64,000 nucleotides of DNA, from positions 62,001 to 126,000 of the forward strand of contig NZ_JAQMHX010000012.1 of the NCBI RefSeq assembly GCF_028331445.1, in the 5' to 3' direction. The notes below the pieces were generated by a model that was given only the letters and a program-made list of their open reading frames with translations, did not search any database and was not told the DNA's origin. The stretch comes from Candidatus Phyllobacterium onerii. Its GTDB lineage: Bacteria > Pseudomonadota > Alphaproteobacteria > Rhizobiales > Rhizobiaceae. The position numbers were made by a program, and so were the translations under genes. Positions 42,432-53,073 of this stretch are shown here, one piece after another; the first letter of the stretch is position 1; the number at the start of each line of letters is the position of its first letter.

Positions 42432-45353
42432 ATGAGCGATCAGAAGTACATTTCCATTCGCGGTGCCCGCGAACATAATTTGAAGAACATCGATCTTGAT
42501 CTGCCGCGCGACAAGCTGATTGTCATGACCGGCCTTTCAGGTTCGGGCAAGTCGTCGCTCGCGTTCGATACGATCTATGCCGAAGGGCAGCGGCGTTATG
42601 TCGAAAGCCTGTCCGCCTATGCGCGGCAGTTTCTCGAGATGATGCAGAAGCCTGACGTTGACCAGATCGACGGCCTGTCGCCGGCGATTTCCATCGAGCA
42701 GAAGACAACCAGCCGCAACCCACGATCAACGGTAGGCACTGTCACCGAGATTTATGATTATCTGCGCCTGCTCTATGCGCGTGTTGGCATTCCTTATTCT
42801 CCCGCCACCGGTCTGCCGATCGAAAGCCAGACGGTCAGCCAGATGGTCGATCGTGTGCTGGCAATCGAAGAAGGCACGCGTCTTTTCATTCTCGCGCCGA
42901 TTGTCCGCGGCCGGAAGGGCGAATACCGCAAGGAACTCGCCGACCTGCAGAAGCGCGGCTTCCAGCGCGTCAAGGTTGACGGCATTTTCTACGAGATCGC
43001 CGATGTTCCGGCGCTGGACAAAAAATACAAGCACGACATCGATGTCGTGGTGGATCGTATCGTCGTGCGCCCCGATATGTCCGCTCGTCTTGCCGACAGT
43101 CTTGAGACGAGTCTAAAACTTGCCGACGGCATCGCCGTTGCGGAGTTTGCTGACAAACCGCTTCCGGCCGACGAAACGGCCAGCGAATCCGCCAACAAAT
43201 CCAAGAACGATACGCATGAGCGCGTGATGTTCTCGGAAAAGTTTGCCTGTCCGGTTTCGGGTTTCACCATTTCCGAGATCGAGCCGCGGCTGTTTTCGTT
43301 CAACAATCCCTTCGGCGCCTGCCCGACCTGCGATGGTCTGGGCACACAAAAGGCCATCGATCCGACGATGATCGTACCGGACGAAAGCCTGACATTGAAG
43401 AACGGCGCCATAGCGCCATGGTCGAAGTCAAGTTCGCCTTACTATAACCAGACGCTGGATGCCCTTGGTGCAGCCTACGGTTTCAAACTGGCTGATCGTT
43501 GGCGCGATCTGAGCGAGGAAGCCCAGAAAGCCATTCTTTACGGTACCGGCAGCCGCGAGGTTCAGTTCGCCTATGATGACGGCCTGCGTTCTTATCGCAC
43601 CACCAAACCATTCGAAGGCGTCATTCCCAATCTGGAGCGCCGCTGGAAGGAGACGGACTCCGCCTGGTCACGCGAGGAGATAGAGCGTTTCATGTCGGGC
43701 ACACCCTGCCCTGCTTGCAATGGCTATCGCCTCAAGCCCGAGGCTCTTGCGGTCAAGATCGGCGGCTTGCACATCGGTCAGGTCACCGAGAAATCCATTC
43801 GCCATGCGGATGCGTGGTTCAGTGACATCGACAAGACATTCAATGAAAAGCAGACGGAGATCGCCGCGCGTATCCTTAAGGAGATCCGCGAGCGCCTGCG
43901 CTTTCTCAACGATGTCGGGCTCGACTATCTGGCATTGTCGCGCAATTCTGGCACGCTGTCCGGTGGTGAAAGCCAGCGTATCCGCCTCGCCTCGCAGATC
44001 GGGTCGGGCCTGACTGGCGTGCTCTATGTGCTCGACGAGCCCTCCATCGGCCTGCATCAACGCGACAACGAACAGTTGCTCAAAACGCTCCGCCACCTGC
44101 GCGATCTCGGTAACACCGTCATCGTCGTCGAGCATGACGAAGATGCGATCCTCACTGCCGATTATGTCGTCGATATCGGCCCGGCTGCGGGCATCCATGG
44201 CGGTGAGATCATTGCGCAAGGCACGCCTGCCGATATCATGGCCAGCCCCAAATCCCTGACGGGCAAGTATTTGTCCGGTGAGATCGAAGTTGCGGTGCCT
44301 TCCGAGCGGCGCAAGATCAACAAGAAGCGCATCAAGATCGTCGGCGCGCGCGGCAACAATCTGAAGAACGTCTCGGCTGAAATTCCGCTCGGCACGTTCA
44401 CTGCCGTTACCGGCGTTTCCGGCGGCGGCAAATCGACATTCCTGATCGAGACGCTGTTCAAGGCCGCCTCGCGCCGCATCATGGGTTCGCGCGAACATCC
44501 GGCCGATCATGACCGCATCGACGGGCTGGAATTCCTCGACAAGGTCATCGATATCGACCAGTCGCCGATCGGTCGCACGCCGCGCTCCAATCCTGCCACC
44601 TATACGGGAGCGTTTACGCCGATCCGCGACTGGTTTGCCGGTCTTCCGGAATCAAAAGCGCGTGGCTACCAGCCCGGCCGCTTCTCGTTCAACGTCAAAG
44701 GCGGGCGCTGCGAAGCGTGCCAGGGCGATGGCGTGATCAAGATCGAGATGCACTTCCTGCCGGATGTCTATGTCACCTGCGATGTATGTCACGGCAAGCG
44801 CTACAATCGCGAGACGCTGGAGGTCCTGTTCAAAGGCAAGTCGATTGCCGACGTCCTCGACATGACCGTCGAGGAAGGTGCGGAGTTCTTCGCTGCCGTC
44901 CCTGCAGTGCGCGACAAGCTGCAGACGCTGGCCAAGGTCGGCCTCGGCTATATTCACGTCGGCCAGCAAGCCAATACCTTGTCCGGCGGCGAGGCCCAGC
45001 GCATCAAGCTTGCCAAGGAATTGTCGCGCAAGGCGACCGGCCGCACGCTCTATATTCTCGATGAACCCACCACTGGCCTGCATTTCCACGACGTGGCGAA
45101 GCTGCTCGAAGTGCTGCACGAACTTGTCGACCAGGGCAACACAGTCGTCGTGATCGAGCACAATCTTGAAGTCATCAAGACAGCCGACTGGGTCATCGAC
45201 CTAGGACCACACGGCGGCGACGGCGGCGGTGAGATCGTGGCTGTCGGCCGGCCCGAGGATATTGTCGAGGCCGAACGCTCCTATACCGGCCAGTTCCTCA
45301 GGGAGCTCTTGCGACGACGCCCGGGGCACAAGGCACAAGCCGCGGCAGAATAA
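42432..45353 (+). CDS. uvrA: Excinuclease ABC subunit A
   Basis: A 973-residue ABC-type damage-recognition ATPase of nucleotide excision repair. Walker A motifs are GLSGSGKSS (34-42) and GVSGGGKST; the signatures are [12 protein letters not shown] and [12 protein letters not shown]. The C-terminal zinc module is intact (CEACQGDG and CDVCHGKR). The first zinc module is not: CPVS (C273, S276) replaces CPxC, while CPTC (C297, C300) remains, leaving three of four ligands. AAAGGC precedes the ATG. The LexA box upstream predicts SOS induction. Confidence 0.97.
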   Translation: MSDQKYISIRGAREHNLKNIDLDLPRDKLIVMTGLSGSGKSSLAFDTIYAEGQRRYVESLSAYARQFLEMMQKPDVDQIDGLSPAISIEQKTTSRNPRSTVGTVTEIYDYLRLLYARVGIPYSPATGLPIESQTVSQMVDRVLAIEEGTRLFILAPIVRGRKGEYRKELADLQKRGFQRVKVDGIFYEIADVPALDKKYKHDIDVVVDRIVVRPDMSARLADSLETSLKLADGIAVAEFADKPLPADETASESANKSKNDTHERVMFSEKFACPVSGFTISEIEPRLFSFNNPFGACPTCDGLGTQKAIDPTMIVPDESLTLKNGAIAPWSKSSSPYYNQTLDALGAAYGFKLADRWRDLSEEAQKAILYGTGSREVQFAYDDGLRSYRTTKPFEGVIPNLERRWKETDSAWSREEIERFMSGTPCPACNGYRLKPEALAVKIGGLHIGQVTEKSIRHADAWFSDIDKTFNEKQTEIAARILKEIRERLRFLNDVGLDYLALSRNSGTLSGGESQRIRLASQIGSGLTGVLYVLDEPSIGLHQRDNEQLLKTLRHLRDLGNTVIVVEHDEDAILTADYVVDIGPAAGIHGGEIIAQGTPADIMASPKSLTGKYLSGEIEVAVPSERRKINKKRIKIVGARGNNLKNVSAEIPLGTFTAVTGVSGGGKSTFLIETLFKAASRRIMGSREHPADHDRIDGLEFLDKVIDIDQSPIGRTPRSNPATYTGAFTPIRDWFAGLPESKARGYQPGRFSFNVKGGRCEACQGDGVIKIEMHFLPDVYVTCDVCHGKRYNRETLEVLFKGKSIADVLDMTVEEGAEFFAAVPAVRDKLQTLAKVGLGYIHVGQQANTLSGGEAQRIKLAKELSRKATGRTLYILDEPTTGLHFHDVAKLLEVLHELVDQGNTVVVIEHNLEVIKTADWVIDLGPHGGDGGGEIVAVGRPEDIVEAERSYTGQFLRELLRRRPGHKAQAAAE

Positions 45354-45378
45354 TCTATCTTCAAGGGAGGAGACGGAG

Positions 45379-46182
45379 ATGACCAGTGGAACCATAAGGG
45401 CGGGCATTGGTGGCTGGATTTTCGAGCCTTGGCGCGGCACGTTTTATCCGAAGGGTCTCTCCAAGACCAAGGAACTCGAATATGCAGGCCAGCATCTGCA
45501 GACGATCGAGATCAACAGCACCTATTATGGTACGCAGAAGCCCGAGACTTTCGCCAAATGGGCGAGCCAGGTGCCGAATGGCTTCGTTTTCTCGGTGAAG
45601 GGCAATCGCTTTGTCACCAACCGCCGTGTCCTCGCCGAAGCCGGCGAGTCGATGCAGCGCTTCATCAGATCCGGTATAGCCGAGCTTGGCGACCGGCTCG
45701 GACCACTGATCTGGCAATTTGCGCCAACAAAGAAATTCGATTCGGATGATTTTGGCGCCTTTCTCGATCTCTTGCCAAAAAACGCATCCGGCCTCCCCCT
45801 GCGCCACGCGGTTGAGGTCCGCAATCCTTCCTTCATCGATCCCGACTTCATTGCCCTTGCTCGCCAGAAGGGTGTGGCAGTGGTTTATGCGGAACATTTC
45901 GAATATCCGGAAATTGCCGACGTGACCGCTGATTTCGTTTATGCCCGTCTGCAGAAGGGTGATGATGCCATCGAAACCGCCTACCCTGCCAAGGCGCTCG
46001 ACAAATGGGCAGATCGCGTCAAACATTGGGCAAAGGGCGATGTACCGGATGACCTGCCACTGGCCTCTCCCAAGCAGCACCCGGAAAAGCAGCCTCGCGA
46101 TGTTTTTGTCTATTTCATCCACGAAGGCAAAGTGCACGCCCCGCAGGCAGCACAGGCGCTAACCCAGCGTTTGAACGCATAA
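45379..46182 (+). CDS. DUF72 family protein
   Basis: A 267-residue TIM-barrel protein of the DUF72/YecE family, recognised by IRAGIGGWIFEPWRGTFYP at the start, EINSTYYGTQKPETFAKW, GPLIWQFAPTKKFD and the VEVRNPSF strand. The biochemical function is unknown. The frame extends back into uvrA, but the ATG at 45379 with GGAGGAGACGG immediately upstream is clear. It lies 25 bp after uvrA and is probably read from the same transcript. Confidence 0.88.
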   Translation: MTSGTIRAGIGGWIFEPWRGTFYPKGLSKTKELEYAGQHLQTIEINSTYYGTQKPETFAKWASQVPNGFVFSVKGNRFVTNRRVLAEAGESMQRFIRSGIAELGDRLGPLIWQFAPTKKFDSDDFGAFLDLLPKNASGLPLRHAVEVRNPSFIDPDFIALARQKGVAVVYAEHFEYPEIADVTADFVYARLQKGDDAIETAYPAKALDKWADRVKHWAKGDVPDDLPLASPKQHPEKQPRDVFVYFIHEGKVHAPQAAQALTQRLNA

Positions 46183-46359
46183 CTCAAGTCGCTGACGCGC
46201 AGTATCTGTCTATAATATAGGCAATCTGTACATTTTTTCAGCAACTTGCTGCATCTCTGGTTGTGCTTTACGGTGACGGGTTAGGCAGAGGGGCAGAACT
46301 TTCGCCGCCTTCACTCGATAAACTCAGGTTCGTGGAAATATTTAAACTATTCAACCGAG

Positions 46360-46378
46360 TTGGCATGCTTCCTGCTTT
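46360..46378 (+). promoter_or_regulatory. Sigma-54 (RpoN) promoter of glnBA
   Basis: TTGGCATG-CTTC-CTGCT: the invariant GG (46362-46363) and GC (46374-46375) are exactly 10 bp apart, matching TGGCAYG-N4-TTGCW with one mismatch. It lies 56 bp before glnB. Sigma-54 control with NtrC activation is known for glnBA in rhizobia; I could not define a convincing NtrC site upstream. Confidence 0.85.
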
Positions 46379-46418
46379 TTGAAGTGAAAGCGGGCAAGAG
46401 GTCCGTTTCTATGCATAG

Positions 46419-46772
<354 letters not shown>

Positions 46773-46843
46773 TCCCAATACCCTCCCGCTGGCACGTTCG
46801 CGCCGGCAACCAGTATCATCGTCGCTTAACAAGGAAAATTGAT

Positions 46844-48253
46844 ATGACGACCGCTAAAGATATTCTGAAACAGATCAAAGACAACGACGTAAAATTCCTT
46901 GATCTCCGCTTCACTGATCCAAAGGGGAAGCTGCAGCACGTGACGATGGATATTGCTGAAGTTGACGAAGACATGTTCGCCGATGGCGTTATGTTCGACG
47001 GCTCTTCCATTGCCGGCTGGAAGGCCATCAATGAGTCCGACATGGTTCTCATGCCAGACACCGATACGGTTCACATGGATCCGTTTTTCGCGCAGTCGAC
47101 CATGGTTATCCTTTGCGATATTCTCGATCCGATCTCCGGCGAATCCTATAATCGCGATCCGCGCGGCACGGCCAAGAAAGCCGAAGCCTACATGAAGGCA
47201 GAAGGTATCGGCGACACCATCTTCGTTGGCCCGGAAGCTGAGTTTTTCGTCTTCGACGACGTCAAGTACAAGGCAGATCCCTACAACACCGGCTTCAAGG
47301 TCGACTCTACCGAACTGCCGTCGAACGACGATACCGACTACGAAACCGGCAACCTTGGCCATCGTCCGCGCGTCAAGGGCGGTTACTTTCCAGTCCCCCC
47401 AGTAGATAGTGCGCAGGATATGCGTTCGGAAATGCTCACCGTTCTCACGGAAATGGGCGTGCGCGTTGAAAAGCACCACCACGAAGTGGCTGCCGCCCAG
47501 CACGAGCTTGGCATCAAGTTCGACGCCCTCACCCGCAACGCCGACAAGATGCTGATTTATAAGTACGTCGTGCATCAGGTCGCCAATGCCTATGGCAAGA
47601 CAGCGACTTTCATGCCAAAGCCGATCTTTGGCGACAATGGTTCGGGCATGCACGTGCACATGTCGATCTGGAAGGAAGGCAAGCCGACTTTCGCCGGCAA
47701 TGAGTATGCCGGTCTGTCTGAAAGCTGCCTGTTCTTCATAGGCGGTATCATCAAGCATGCCAAGGCTATCAACGCCTTCACCAACCCCTCGACCAACTCC
47801 TACAAGCGCCTGGTTCCAGGCTATGAAGCTCCGGTTCTGCTGGCCTATTCCGCACGCAACCGCTCGGCCTCTTGCCGTATTCCTTTCGGCTCTTCGCCGA
47901 AGTCCAAGCGTGTTGAAATCCGGTTCCCGGATCCGACTGCCAATCCTTATCTCGGCTTTGCCGCGATGCTGATGGCCGGTCTCGATGGCATCAAGAACAA
48001 GATCCATCCCGGTCAGCCGATGGACAAGGACCTTTATGATCTTCCTGCGAAGGAACTCAAGAAGATCCCGACCGTCTGCGGCTCGCTGCGTGAAGCACTC
48101 CAGAGCCTCGACAAGGACCGTGGCTTCCTGAAGGCCGGTGGGGTATTCGATGACGATCAGATCGACTCGTTCATCGAACTGAAGATGGCCGAAGTGATGC
48201 GTTTCGAAATGACGCCGCATCCGGTCGAATACGACATGTACTATTCGGTCTGA
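46844..48253 (+). CDS. glnA: Glutamine synthetase type I
   Basis: A 469-residue GSI-beta enzyme that condenses glutamate and ammonia with ATP as a dodecamer. Signatures include [12 protein letters not shown], the catalytic [10 protein letters not shown], the ATP-binding [14 protein letters not shown] and NRSASCRIP. The adenylylation tyrosine is Y398 in KDLYDLP, so GlnE-type control applies. Co-transcribed with glnB and ended by a strong bidirectional terminator 18 bp past the stop. Confidence 0.98.
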   Translation: MTTAKDILKQIKDNDVKFLDLRFTDPKGKLQHVTMDIAEVDEDMFADGVMFDGSSIAGWKAINESDMVLMPDTDTVHMDPFFAQSTMVILCDILDPISGESYNRDPRGTAKKAEAYMKAEGIGDTIFVGPEAEFFVFDDVKYKADPYNTGFKVDSTELPSNDDTDYETGNLGHRPRVKGGYFPVPPVDSAQDMRSEMLTVLTEMGVRVEKHHHEVAAAQHELGIKFDALTRNADKMLIYKYVVHQVANAYGKTATFMPKPIFGDNGSGMHVHMSIWKEGKPTFAGNEYAGLSESCLFFIGGIIKHAKAINAFTNPSTNSYKRLVPGYEAPVLLAYSARNRSASCRIPFGSSPKSKRVEIRFPDPTANPYLGFAAMLMAGLDGIKNKIHPGQPMDKDLYDLPAKELKKIPTVCGSLREALQSLDKDRGFLKAGGVFDDDQIDSFIELKMAEVMRFEMTPHPVEYDMYYSV

Positions 48254-48270
48254 TCTAGCCGAGATTTCAA

Positions 48271-48302
48271 AAAGAACCCCGGTGCGAGCCGGGGTTCTTT
48301 TT
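48271..48302. terminator. Bidirectional terminator after glnA
   Basis: AAAGAACCCCGG (48271-48282) pairs perfectly with CCGGGGTTCTTT (48289-48300) around TGCGAG, with A and T runs on the outsides. It serves glnBA and, in reverse, the converging ATP12 gene. Confidence 0.93.
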
Positions 48303-48334
48303 ATCCAAGCGCTGCTCGAAAAAACAAGAGCAGA

Positions 48335-49129
48335 TTACGAAGCGGAAACAGCTTCCAGCATCTTCACCGCTGCGGTCATCTCACGTTCACGCAAAGCGCG
48401 GCGGGCAGCAGCTTCGGCGTCTTCCCCCCAATGCTCGATCGTCCAGTCCTCATCAACGTGCGCGAGCCTCCACGCTTCATCGCCGGAAATCTCGCCTTTG
48501 GCGACGGCGAGCGCCATGATTGCCGAGCCGGTCAATGTCGTGATCGTATGCAGCGCGGCAATGGCGAACGGGTCATTGAACTGGCCGAGGTGAACACTGA
48601 AAGCGCCGAGCGCCTCGCGCGGCTGCTCCACATGCATAACACCTTCCGCCAATGCGAAGCGCGCACCGAGGTCCGATGCCGCCCAATCGATGAGCGGATC
48701 CCAAAGTTCGGTCTGGCGCTTGACCAGCCGTTCGGGCGATCCGGCGCGATAGCACAACATGTCCGATGACGCGAAGCGCAACACATCTTCCAGCACCGCC
48801 TGCGGATCATCTACGATCCCGTCGATCGCTGTATTGGCAAGCCGGGTCGCTGGCATCTGTGCCGGGTCGATTTCCTTTTCCTGCGCGGAAAATTCGTCGG
48901 CAATCAACTGCGCCGCTGCTCGCGTCGGCAGTGCAAGGGTCTGCCGGGCCGGTGTCTTGACTGCGCGGCCATCCAGCTCGACAGCAAACATGCCCTCATG
49001 CTCGGCAACTGCGGCTTCTTTGTAAAAGCGCTTTGGCAAAGGCATTTTCGACTGGATCTGCGCGCGGCGAACCGGGTCCGGATCGGAAAGGTCCTGTTTC
49101 TTATCCATATTGAAAAGGTCGTTACGCAT
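48335..49129 (-). CDS. ATP12-family F1-ATPase assembly chaperone
   Basis: A 264-residue ATP12 chaperone, a family shared by alphaproteobacteria and mitochondria, where it assists assembly of the F1 alpha subunit. Recognisable are RRFYKEAAVAEHEGMFAVELDGRAVKTP-like segments (here KRFYKEAAVAEHEG, then VKTPARQTLALPT), the ASSDMLCYRAGSP stretch and DEAWRLAHVDEDWTIEHWGED. The ATG at 49129 lies 16 bp after the rluC-type stop; an ATG at 49111 is an alternative. Operon with the pseudouridine synthase. Confidence 0.9.
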   Translation of the reverse strand: MRNDLFNMDKKQDLSDPDPVRRAQIQSKMPLPKRFYKEAAVAEHEGMFAVELDGRAVKTPARQTLALPTRAAAQLIADEFSAQEKEIDPAQMPATRLANTAIDGIVDDPQAVLEDVLRFASSDMLCYRAGSPERLVKRQTELWDPLIDWAASDLGARFALAEGVMHVEQPREALGAFSVHLGQFNDPFAIAALHTITTLTGSAIMALAVAKGEISGDEAWRLAHVDEDWTIEHWGEDAEAAARRALREREMTAAVKMLEAVSAS

Positions 49130-49145
49130 CGTGACAGCCCGCTGA

Positions 49146-50132
49146 TTAATTATCTTCGTCCCCGTCGGTCTCATCGAGTCCCAGCAGGTTCCAGGTCTGT
49201 ACCATATGGGGCGGCAATGGCGCGGTTACATCGATGATGCCGCCCGACGGGTTGGGAACACGGATCCGGCGCGCATGCAAATGCAGGCGGTTCTGGATAC
49301 CACCCGGAAAAGACCAGTTCGTATCCGCCTCGAAATATTTCGGATCGCCGATGATCGGGCAGCCGATGTGGGCAGCGTGCACGCGTAACTGGTGTGTACG
49401 GCCCGTATAGGGTTCCATCTCCAGCCATGTCAGAACCTGTCCGGCGGATTCGATCACACGATAATAGGAGACGGCGTGATCCGAATCCGGTTCGCCGTGC
49501 TGGGCAACGCGCATTCGATCGCCATCTGGCGTCGTTTCCTTGACTAGCCAGGTGGTGATCTTGTCCTCGCGTTTGCGCGGTATGCCTTTCACCAGGGCCC
49601 AATAGGTTTTCTTCGTCTCACGCTCGCGAAAAGCCGCAGTCAGCGCCTGCGCTGCGCCGCGTGTGCGGGCAACGACGAGAACGCCGGATGTATCGCGGTC
49701 GAGCCGGTGGACAAGCCGGGGCTTTTCGCCCTTCTTGTTGCGCCAGGCTTCCAGCATGTCATCGACATGGCGATTGACGCCGGAACCGCCCTGCACCGCC
49801 AGACCCGCCGGCTTGTTGAAGACGAAAACCTTCGGATCCTCGTAGAGCAGCATCTGCTTCAGCACGTCGCCGTCGTCACGGCCGCGAATGCTCTTACCTG
49901 TCAGATGGCCCTCGGCTTTGGAATCAACCGGCAGCGGAGGAATGCGGACGGTCTGCCCGGCCTGCAGCCTTGTGTCGGATTTGGCGCGCGATCCATCGAT
50001 CCTTATCTGGCCGGACCGCAGCAATTTCTGCAGATGCCCGAATCCCAAACCAGGAAAATGTACCTTGAACCAACGGTCGAGGCGCATTTCCGCCTCACCC
50101 GTATCGACTGTCTTCTGTTCTACCGCTGCCAT
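49146..50132 (-). CDS. rluC: RluA/RluC-family 23S rRNA pseudouridine synthase
   Basis: A 328-residue enzyme with an N-terminal S4 RNA-binding domain (residues 15-75) and a catalytic domain. The nucleophile Asp is D145 in VHRLDRDTSGVLV; KPAGLAVQGG and GRTHQLRVHAAHIGCPIIGDPKY complete the family pattern. S4 plus RluA points to the RluC/RluD branch, which modifies 23S rRNA uridines; RluC is the better guess, RluD not excluded. AAGAAGG precedes the ATG at 50132. Confidence 0.88.
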   Translation of the reverse strand: MAAVEQKTVDTGEAEMRLDRWFKVHFPGLGFGHLQKLLRSGQIRIDGSRAKSDTRLQAGQTVRIPPLPVDSKAEGHLTGKSIRGRDDGDVLKQMLLYEDPKVFVFNKPAGLAVQGGSGVNRHVDDMLEAWRNKKGEKPRLVHRLDRDTSGVLVVARTRGAAQALTAAFRERETKKTYWALVKGIPRKREDKITTWLVKETTPDGDRMRVAQHGEPDSDHAVSYYRVIESAGQVLTWLEMEPYTGRTHQLRVHAAHIGCPIIGDPKYFEADTNWSFPGGIQNRLHLHARRIRVPNPSGGIIDVTAPLPPHMVQTWNLLGLDETDGDEDN

Positions 50133-50152
50133 CAACTCTGCCTTCTTAGATC

Positions 50153-50296
50153 AGAGCCCATTTCGAAAGTCGCTGCGGTGAGGCATATGACGTGGTTTTC
50201 GAGAACCGGAGCGCAGCGTACTTTTAGTACGTGAGCACCGAAAGCGCAGAAAATCGCGTCAGATGGCCGCCGCAGTAGAGTTTCAAAACGGGCTCT
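50153..50296. repeat. 144-nt palindromic element (large imperfect hairpin)
   Basis: The segment begins AGAGCCC (50153-50159) and ends GGGCTCT (50290-50296). Its exact centre is CGTACTTTTAGTACG (50217-50231). Moving outward, CTGCGG pairs with CCGCAG, TTTTC with GAAAA, and TTTCGAAA with a near match of TTTCAAAA. Most of both 70-nt arms can pair. It lies between rluC and crcB, both on the minus strand, and has the form of a dispersed intergenic palindrome (RIME-like) or MITE. No other copy is in this window. Confidence 0.75.
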
Positions 50297-50313
50297 CAGA
50301 GGTGCGAATAGCA

Positions 50314-50691
50314 CTAAGTAGTCATTCTTGCGAGCCATAATCCTAAAAACAGCGCGCCAATGCTTAAGATCACACTCGCGAGCATATAAAAAAGAGCGAT
50401 TGCGAGTTCACCGCGTTCCCAAAGCACCGCGACATCCAGCGAAAATGACGAAAACGTCGTGAAGCCGCCTAGAATCCCGATGGCTACAAAGAGCCGTAGT
50501 TCAGGCGACCCTTCGAAGCGGCGGGCGAGAAGCTCGATGAAAAGCCCCATGAGAAAACCGCCAATGACATTCACCGCCAGTGTCCCGTATGGGAAAGCCA
50601 CGCCGAAGGCCCGCGCCATCCCGACCCCGACAAGATATCGCGCGACAGATCCGATGGCGCCACCTGAAGCCACAAGTAATATTGCGTTCAT
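50314..50691 (-). CDS. crcB: Fluoride channel CrcB/FluC
   Basis: A 125-residue, four-helix protein with the Fluc signatures GGAIGSVARYLVG, PYGTLAVNVIGGFLMG and GGFTTFSSFS. Dual-topology dimers form a fluoride-selective channel that expels F- from the cytosol. Normal length. I searched upstream for the fluoride riboswitch and did not find it. The start has no clear ribosome binding site. Confidence 0.93.
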   Translation of the reverse strand: MNAILLVASGGAIGSVARYLVGVGMARAFGVAFPYGTLAVNVIGGFLMGLFIELLARRFEGSPELRLFVAIGILGGFTTFSSFSLDVAVLWERGELAIALFYMLASVILSIGALFLGLWLARMTT

Positions 50692-50890
50692 TTTACATTC
50701 AGCCTGCGCAGTTTATGTTGCCAACTCAATTGGTTGAATCATCACGGGACGTTACGCGACGTAGAAAAATGTTCCACACAGGAACGAGGAACTGGCATAA
50801 CTTTAGAGCATTGAATATTGCGGTGCACAAGAGTCTGATACAGTGTCATTTCTACAGCGTGAGTAGCGGCCCCAGTAGCGGAGTGGCAAA

Positions 50891-52666
50891 GTGTCATTGT
50901 TAAACATCTATTGGAAATCGCTCCAATATCTCGGCGCTGAGAAGCGCGCGACAGTGTTTATCTGCGTCGCCAACGTAGCTCTTGCTCTCACCATGGTCGC
51001 CGAGCCCTGGCTCTTGGGACGCGTGATCGAGGCCATCGCAACAAAAGCGGCCATTTTGCCTGCGCTGAGCCTTTTGGCGAGCGTCGGATTGTTTCACATC
51101 GGTGCAAACGTACTCGTTTCCCGCGAGGCTGACCGGCTTGCGCATCGCCGCAAACTTGCGGTGCTCACGGAGTCCTATAACCGCGTCATCAGCATGCCGC
51201 TTGCCTGGCATCATCAACGCGGAACATCCAATGCCTTGCATACGCTTTTGCGCGCCGTCGAGACCTTGTTCGGTCTGTGGCTCGAGTTCATGCGCACGCA
51301 TCTTGCAACCGCTGTCGGTATCCTGTTCCTGTTCCCGCTCGCGTTGAGCCAGGATTGGCGCCTCACCTCCGTGCTGGTCGTTCTCGGCGCGCTGTACGTC
51401 ATCGTCAGCCGCGTGGTTACCGCCAAGACCAAGGATGGCCAGGCTCAGGTAGAACGCCATCACATCACTGCATTTGGTCACGTCAGTGACTCGATGAGCA
51501 ACATTTCCGTACTGCAGAGCTACAATCGCATCGAAGAAGAAACGCGCGCGTTGCAATCTTACGCGAAGCAGCTCTTGGATTCGCAGTATCCCGTTTTGAA
51601 CTGGTGGGCTTTGGCCAGCGGCATCAACCGCATGGCATCAACCATCTCGATGATCGTCGTTCTGCTTCTCGGTTCGTACTTCGTCATGCACGGTGAGATG
51701 GGTGTCGGCCAGGTTGTGGCATTCACGGGCTTCGCCACCCTGCTGATCGGTCGTCTCGACCAGCTCAGCGCGTTTGTGAACCAGATTTTCGCGGCCCGCG
51801 CCAAGCTTGAAGATTTCTATGAAATGGAAGCATCGGCTGCCTATGCGGTCGAGCCGAAGACGGCGCACGACATCGACAATGTCAGCGGCGACGTCGAGTT
51901 CGAGAACGTTTCCTTCGAGTTTGCCAATTCTACGCAGGGCCTCAAGAACGTTTCGTTCAAGGCCAAGGCTGGACAAACCGTCGCTATCGTCGGCCCGACT
52001 GGTGCTGGCAAGACGACCCTGATCAATCTCTTGCAGCGCGTGTACGATCCGAAAGATGGCCGTATTCTGGTCGATGGTATTGATACGCGTACGGTCAGCC
52101 GTCGCTCACTGCGCAACGCCATCGCGACCGTGTTCCAGGATGCGGGCATGTTCAACCGTTCGATCGAAGACAATATCCGCGTTGGTCGTCCGAAGGCTAG
52201 CGACGAGGATGTGCTTGCCGCGGCCGAAGCCGCCGATGCCAGCGACTTCATTCTCGCCAAGTCTGCCGGCTATGGCACCGTTGTCGGCGAGCGCGGGTCG
52301 CAGCTCTCCGGTGGTGAACGTCAGCGCGTCGCTATCGCCCGCGCCATCCTCAAGGATGCGCCGATCCTCGTACTTGACGAGGCGACCAGTGCGCTGGACG
52401 TTGAAACCGAAGCACGCGTCAAGGTCGCGGTGGACAAGCTGTGCCAGAACCGCACGACTTTCATCATCGCTCACCGTCTCTCGACTGTGCGCGATGCCGA
52501 TATCGTGCTCTTCATGGACCAGGGCGAAATCATCGAGTCCGGCAGCTTCGATGCACTGGCGCGCCAGAACGGCCGCTTCAGTTCGCTGCTCAAGGCAGGT
52601 GGCCTGAAGCTCGACGACGATACAGCAAATGTAACGCCCTTCCCGCGCAAGCCGGAAGCCGCCTGA
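50891..52666 (+). CDS. ndvA: Cyclic beta-1,2-glucan exporter (ABC transporter, NdvA/ChvA/Cgt)
   Basis: A 591-residue half-transporter with six membrane helices (residues 20-300) fused to an ATPase: Walker A GPTGAGKTT (368-376), signature LSGGERQR, Walker B ILVLDEATSALD, and H-loop AHRLST. The N-terminal sequence (MSLLNIYWKSLQYLGAEKR) and length match the rhizobial/brucella exporter of periplasmic cyclic glucan, needed for osmoadaptation and host interaction. The start is a GTG with GGAG seven bases upstream. The cyclic glucan synthase gene is not in this window. Confidence 0.93.
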   Translation: MSLLNIYWKSLQYLGAEKRATVFICVANVALALTMVAEPWLLGRVIEAIATKAAILPALSLLASVGLFHIGANVLVSREADRLAHRRKLAVLTESYNRVISMPLAWHHQRGTSNALHTLLRAVETLFGLWLEFMRTHLATAVGILFLFPLALSQDWRLTSVLVVLGALYVIVSRVVTAKTKDGQAQVERHHITAFGHVSDSMSNISVLQSYNRIEEETRALQSYAKQLLDSQYPVLNWWALASGINRMASTISMIVVLLLGSYFVMHGEMGVGQVVAFTGFATLLIGRLDQLSAFVNQIFAARAKLEDFYEMEASAAYAVEPKTAHDIDNVSGDVEFENVSFEFANSTQGLKNVSFKAKAGQTVAIVGPTGAGKTTLINLLQRVYDPKDGRILVDGIDTRTVSRRSLRNAIATVFQDAGMFNRSIEDNIRVGRPKASDEDVLAAAEAADASDFILAKSAGYGTVVGERGSQLSGGERQRVAIARAILKDAPILVLDEATSALDVETEARVKVAVDKLCQNRTTFIIAHRLSTVRDADIVLFMDQGEIIESGSFDALARQNGRFSSLLKAGGLKLDDDTANVTPFPRKPEAA

Positions 52667-52766
52667 TCCAGCAGGATATCTGGCAACCATTCGGCGCCAC
52701 CCCATCCAACGATCGGGGCGGCGTTGACAGATTAAACCTCAGCGGGAACTACCTCACGCACGCTGT

Positions 52767-52973
52767 CTACAGTTCGTCGTCGGAAAGGTCCCCGTCGGAC
52801 GGTTCTTCATCGGGCTCATCGTCGAGGAAATCTTCCATCCGCATCACAAGGACCGGTACGGCGTCAGGATCGTTTTTGTCCGCGAGTTCATTATATTTCT
52901 TGATGGTCTCGTCAAACGGGAGCCACTCCGCTGCATCGATAATCTCGTCAAGATCTTTAGGATGGCCAGGCAT
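52767..52973 (-). CDS. Small acidic hypothetical protein
   Basis: A 68-residue product. The ordered-looking first part (MPGHPKDLDEIIDAAEWLPF then TIKKYNELADK, split for length) precedes a very acidic tail (DFLDDEPDEEPSDGDLSDDEL). The frame reaches 53027, but the ATG at 52973 has AAGGAG eight bases upstream and is clearly better. No membrane segment or signal. It sits between convergent ndvA and rarA-side genes. I do not recognise a family; the acidic tail suggests a protein- or nucleic-acid-mimicking partner. Confidence 0.65.
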   Translation of the reverse strand: MPGHPKDLDEIIDAAEWLPFDETIKKYNELADKNDPDAVPVLVMRMEDFLDDEPDEEPSDGDLSDDEL

Positions 52974-53073
52974 GAATATACTCCTTGTTAAGGGATCATA
53001 TTCCGACAACCTGCGTAGATCCGTCAATTAGACGATGGTCTAGACTACGACGAACACAGCTTTAGACAGCCGC

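Noticed and set aside
43668-44510. Long frame opposite uvrA
   Set aside because: Antisense shadow of the uvrA ATPase domains.
46183-46360. NtrC binding sites upstream of the sigma-54 promoter
   Set aside because: TGCATCTCTGGTTGTGC only loosely resembles the NtrC dyad; not strong enough to report.
46826-48220. 464-codon frame opposite glnA
   Set aside because: Antisense shadow of glutamine synthetase; no start signal or family motif.
50692-50890. Fluoride riboswitch upstream of crcB
   Set aside because: The conserved GGNGAUGG and pseudoknot segments could not be found on the crcB strand.
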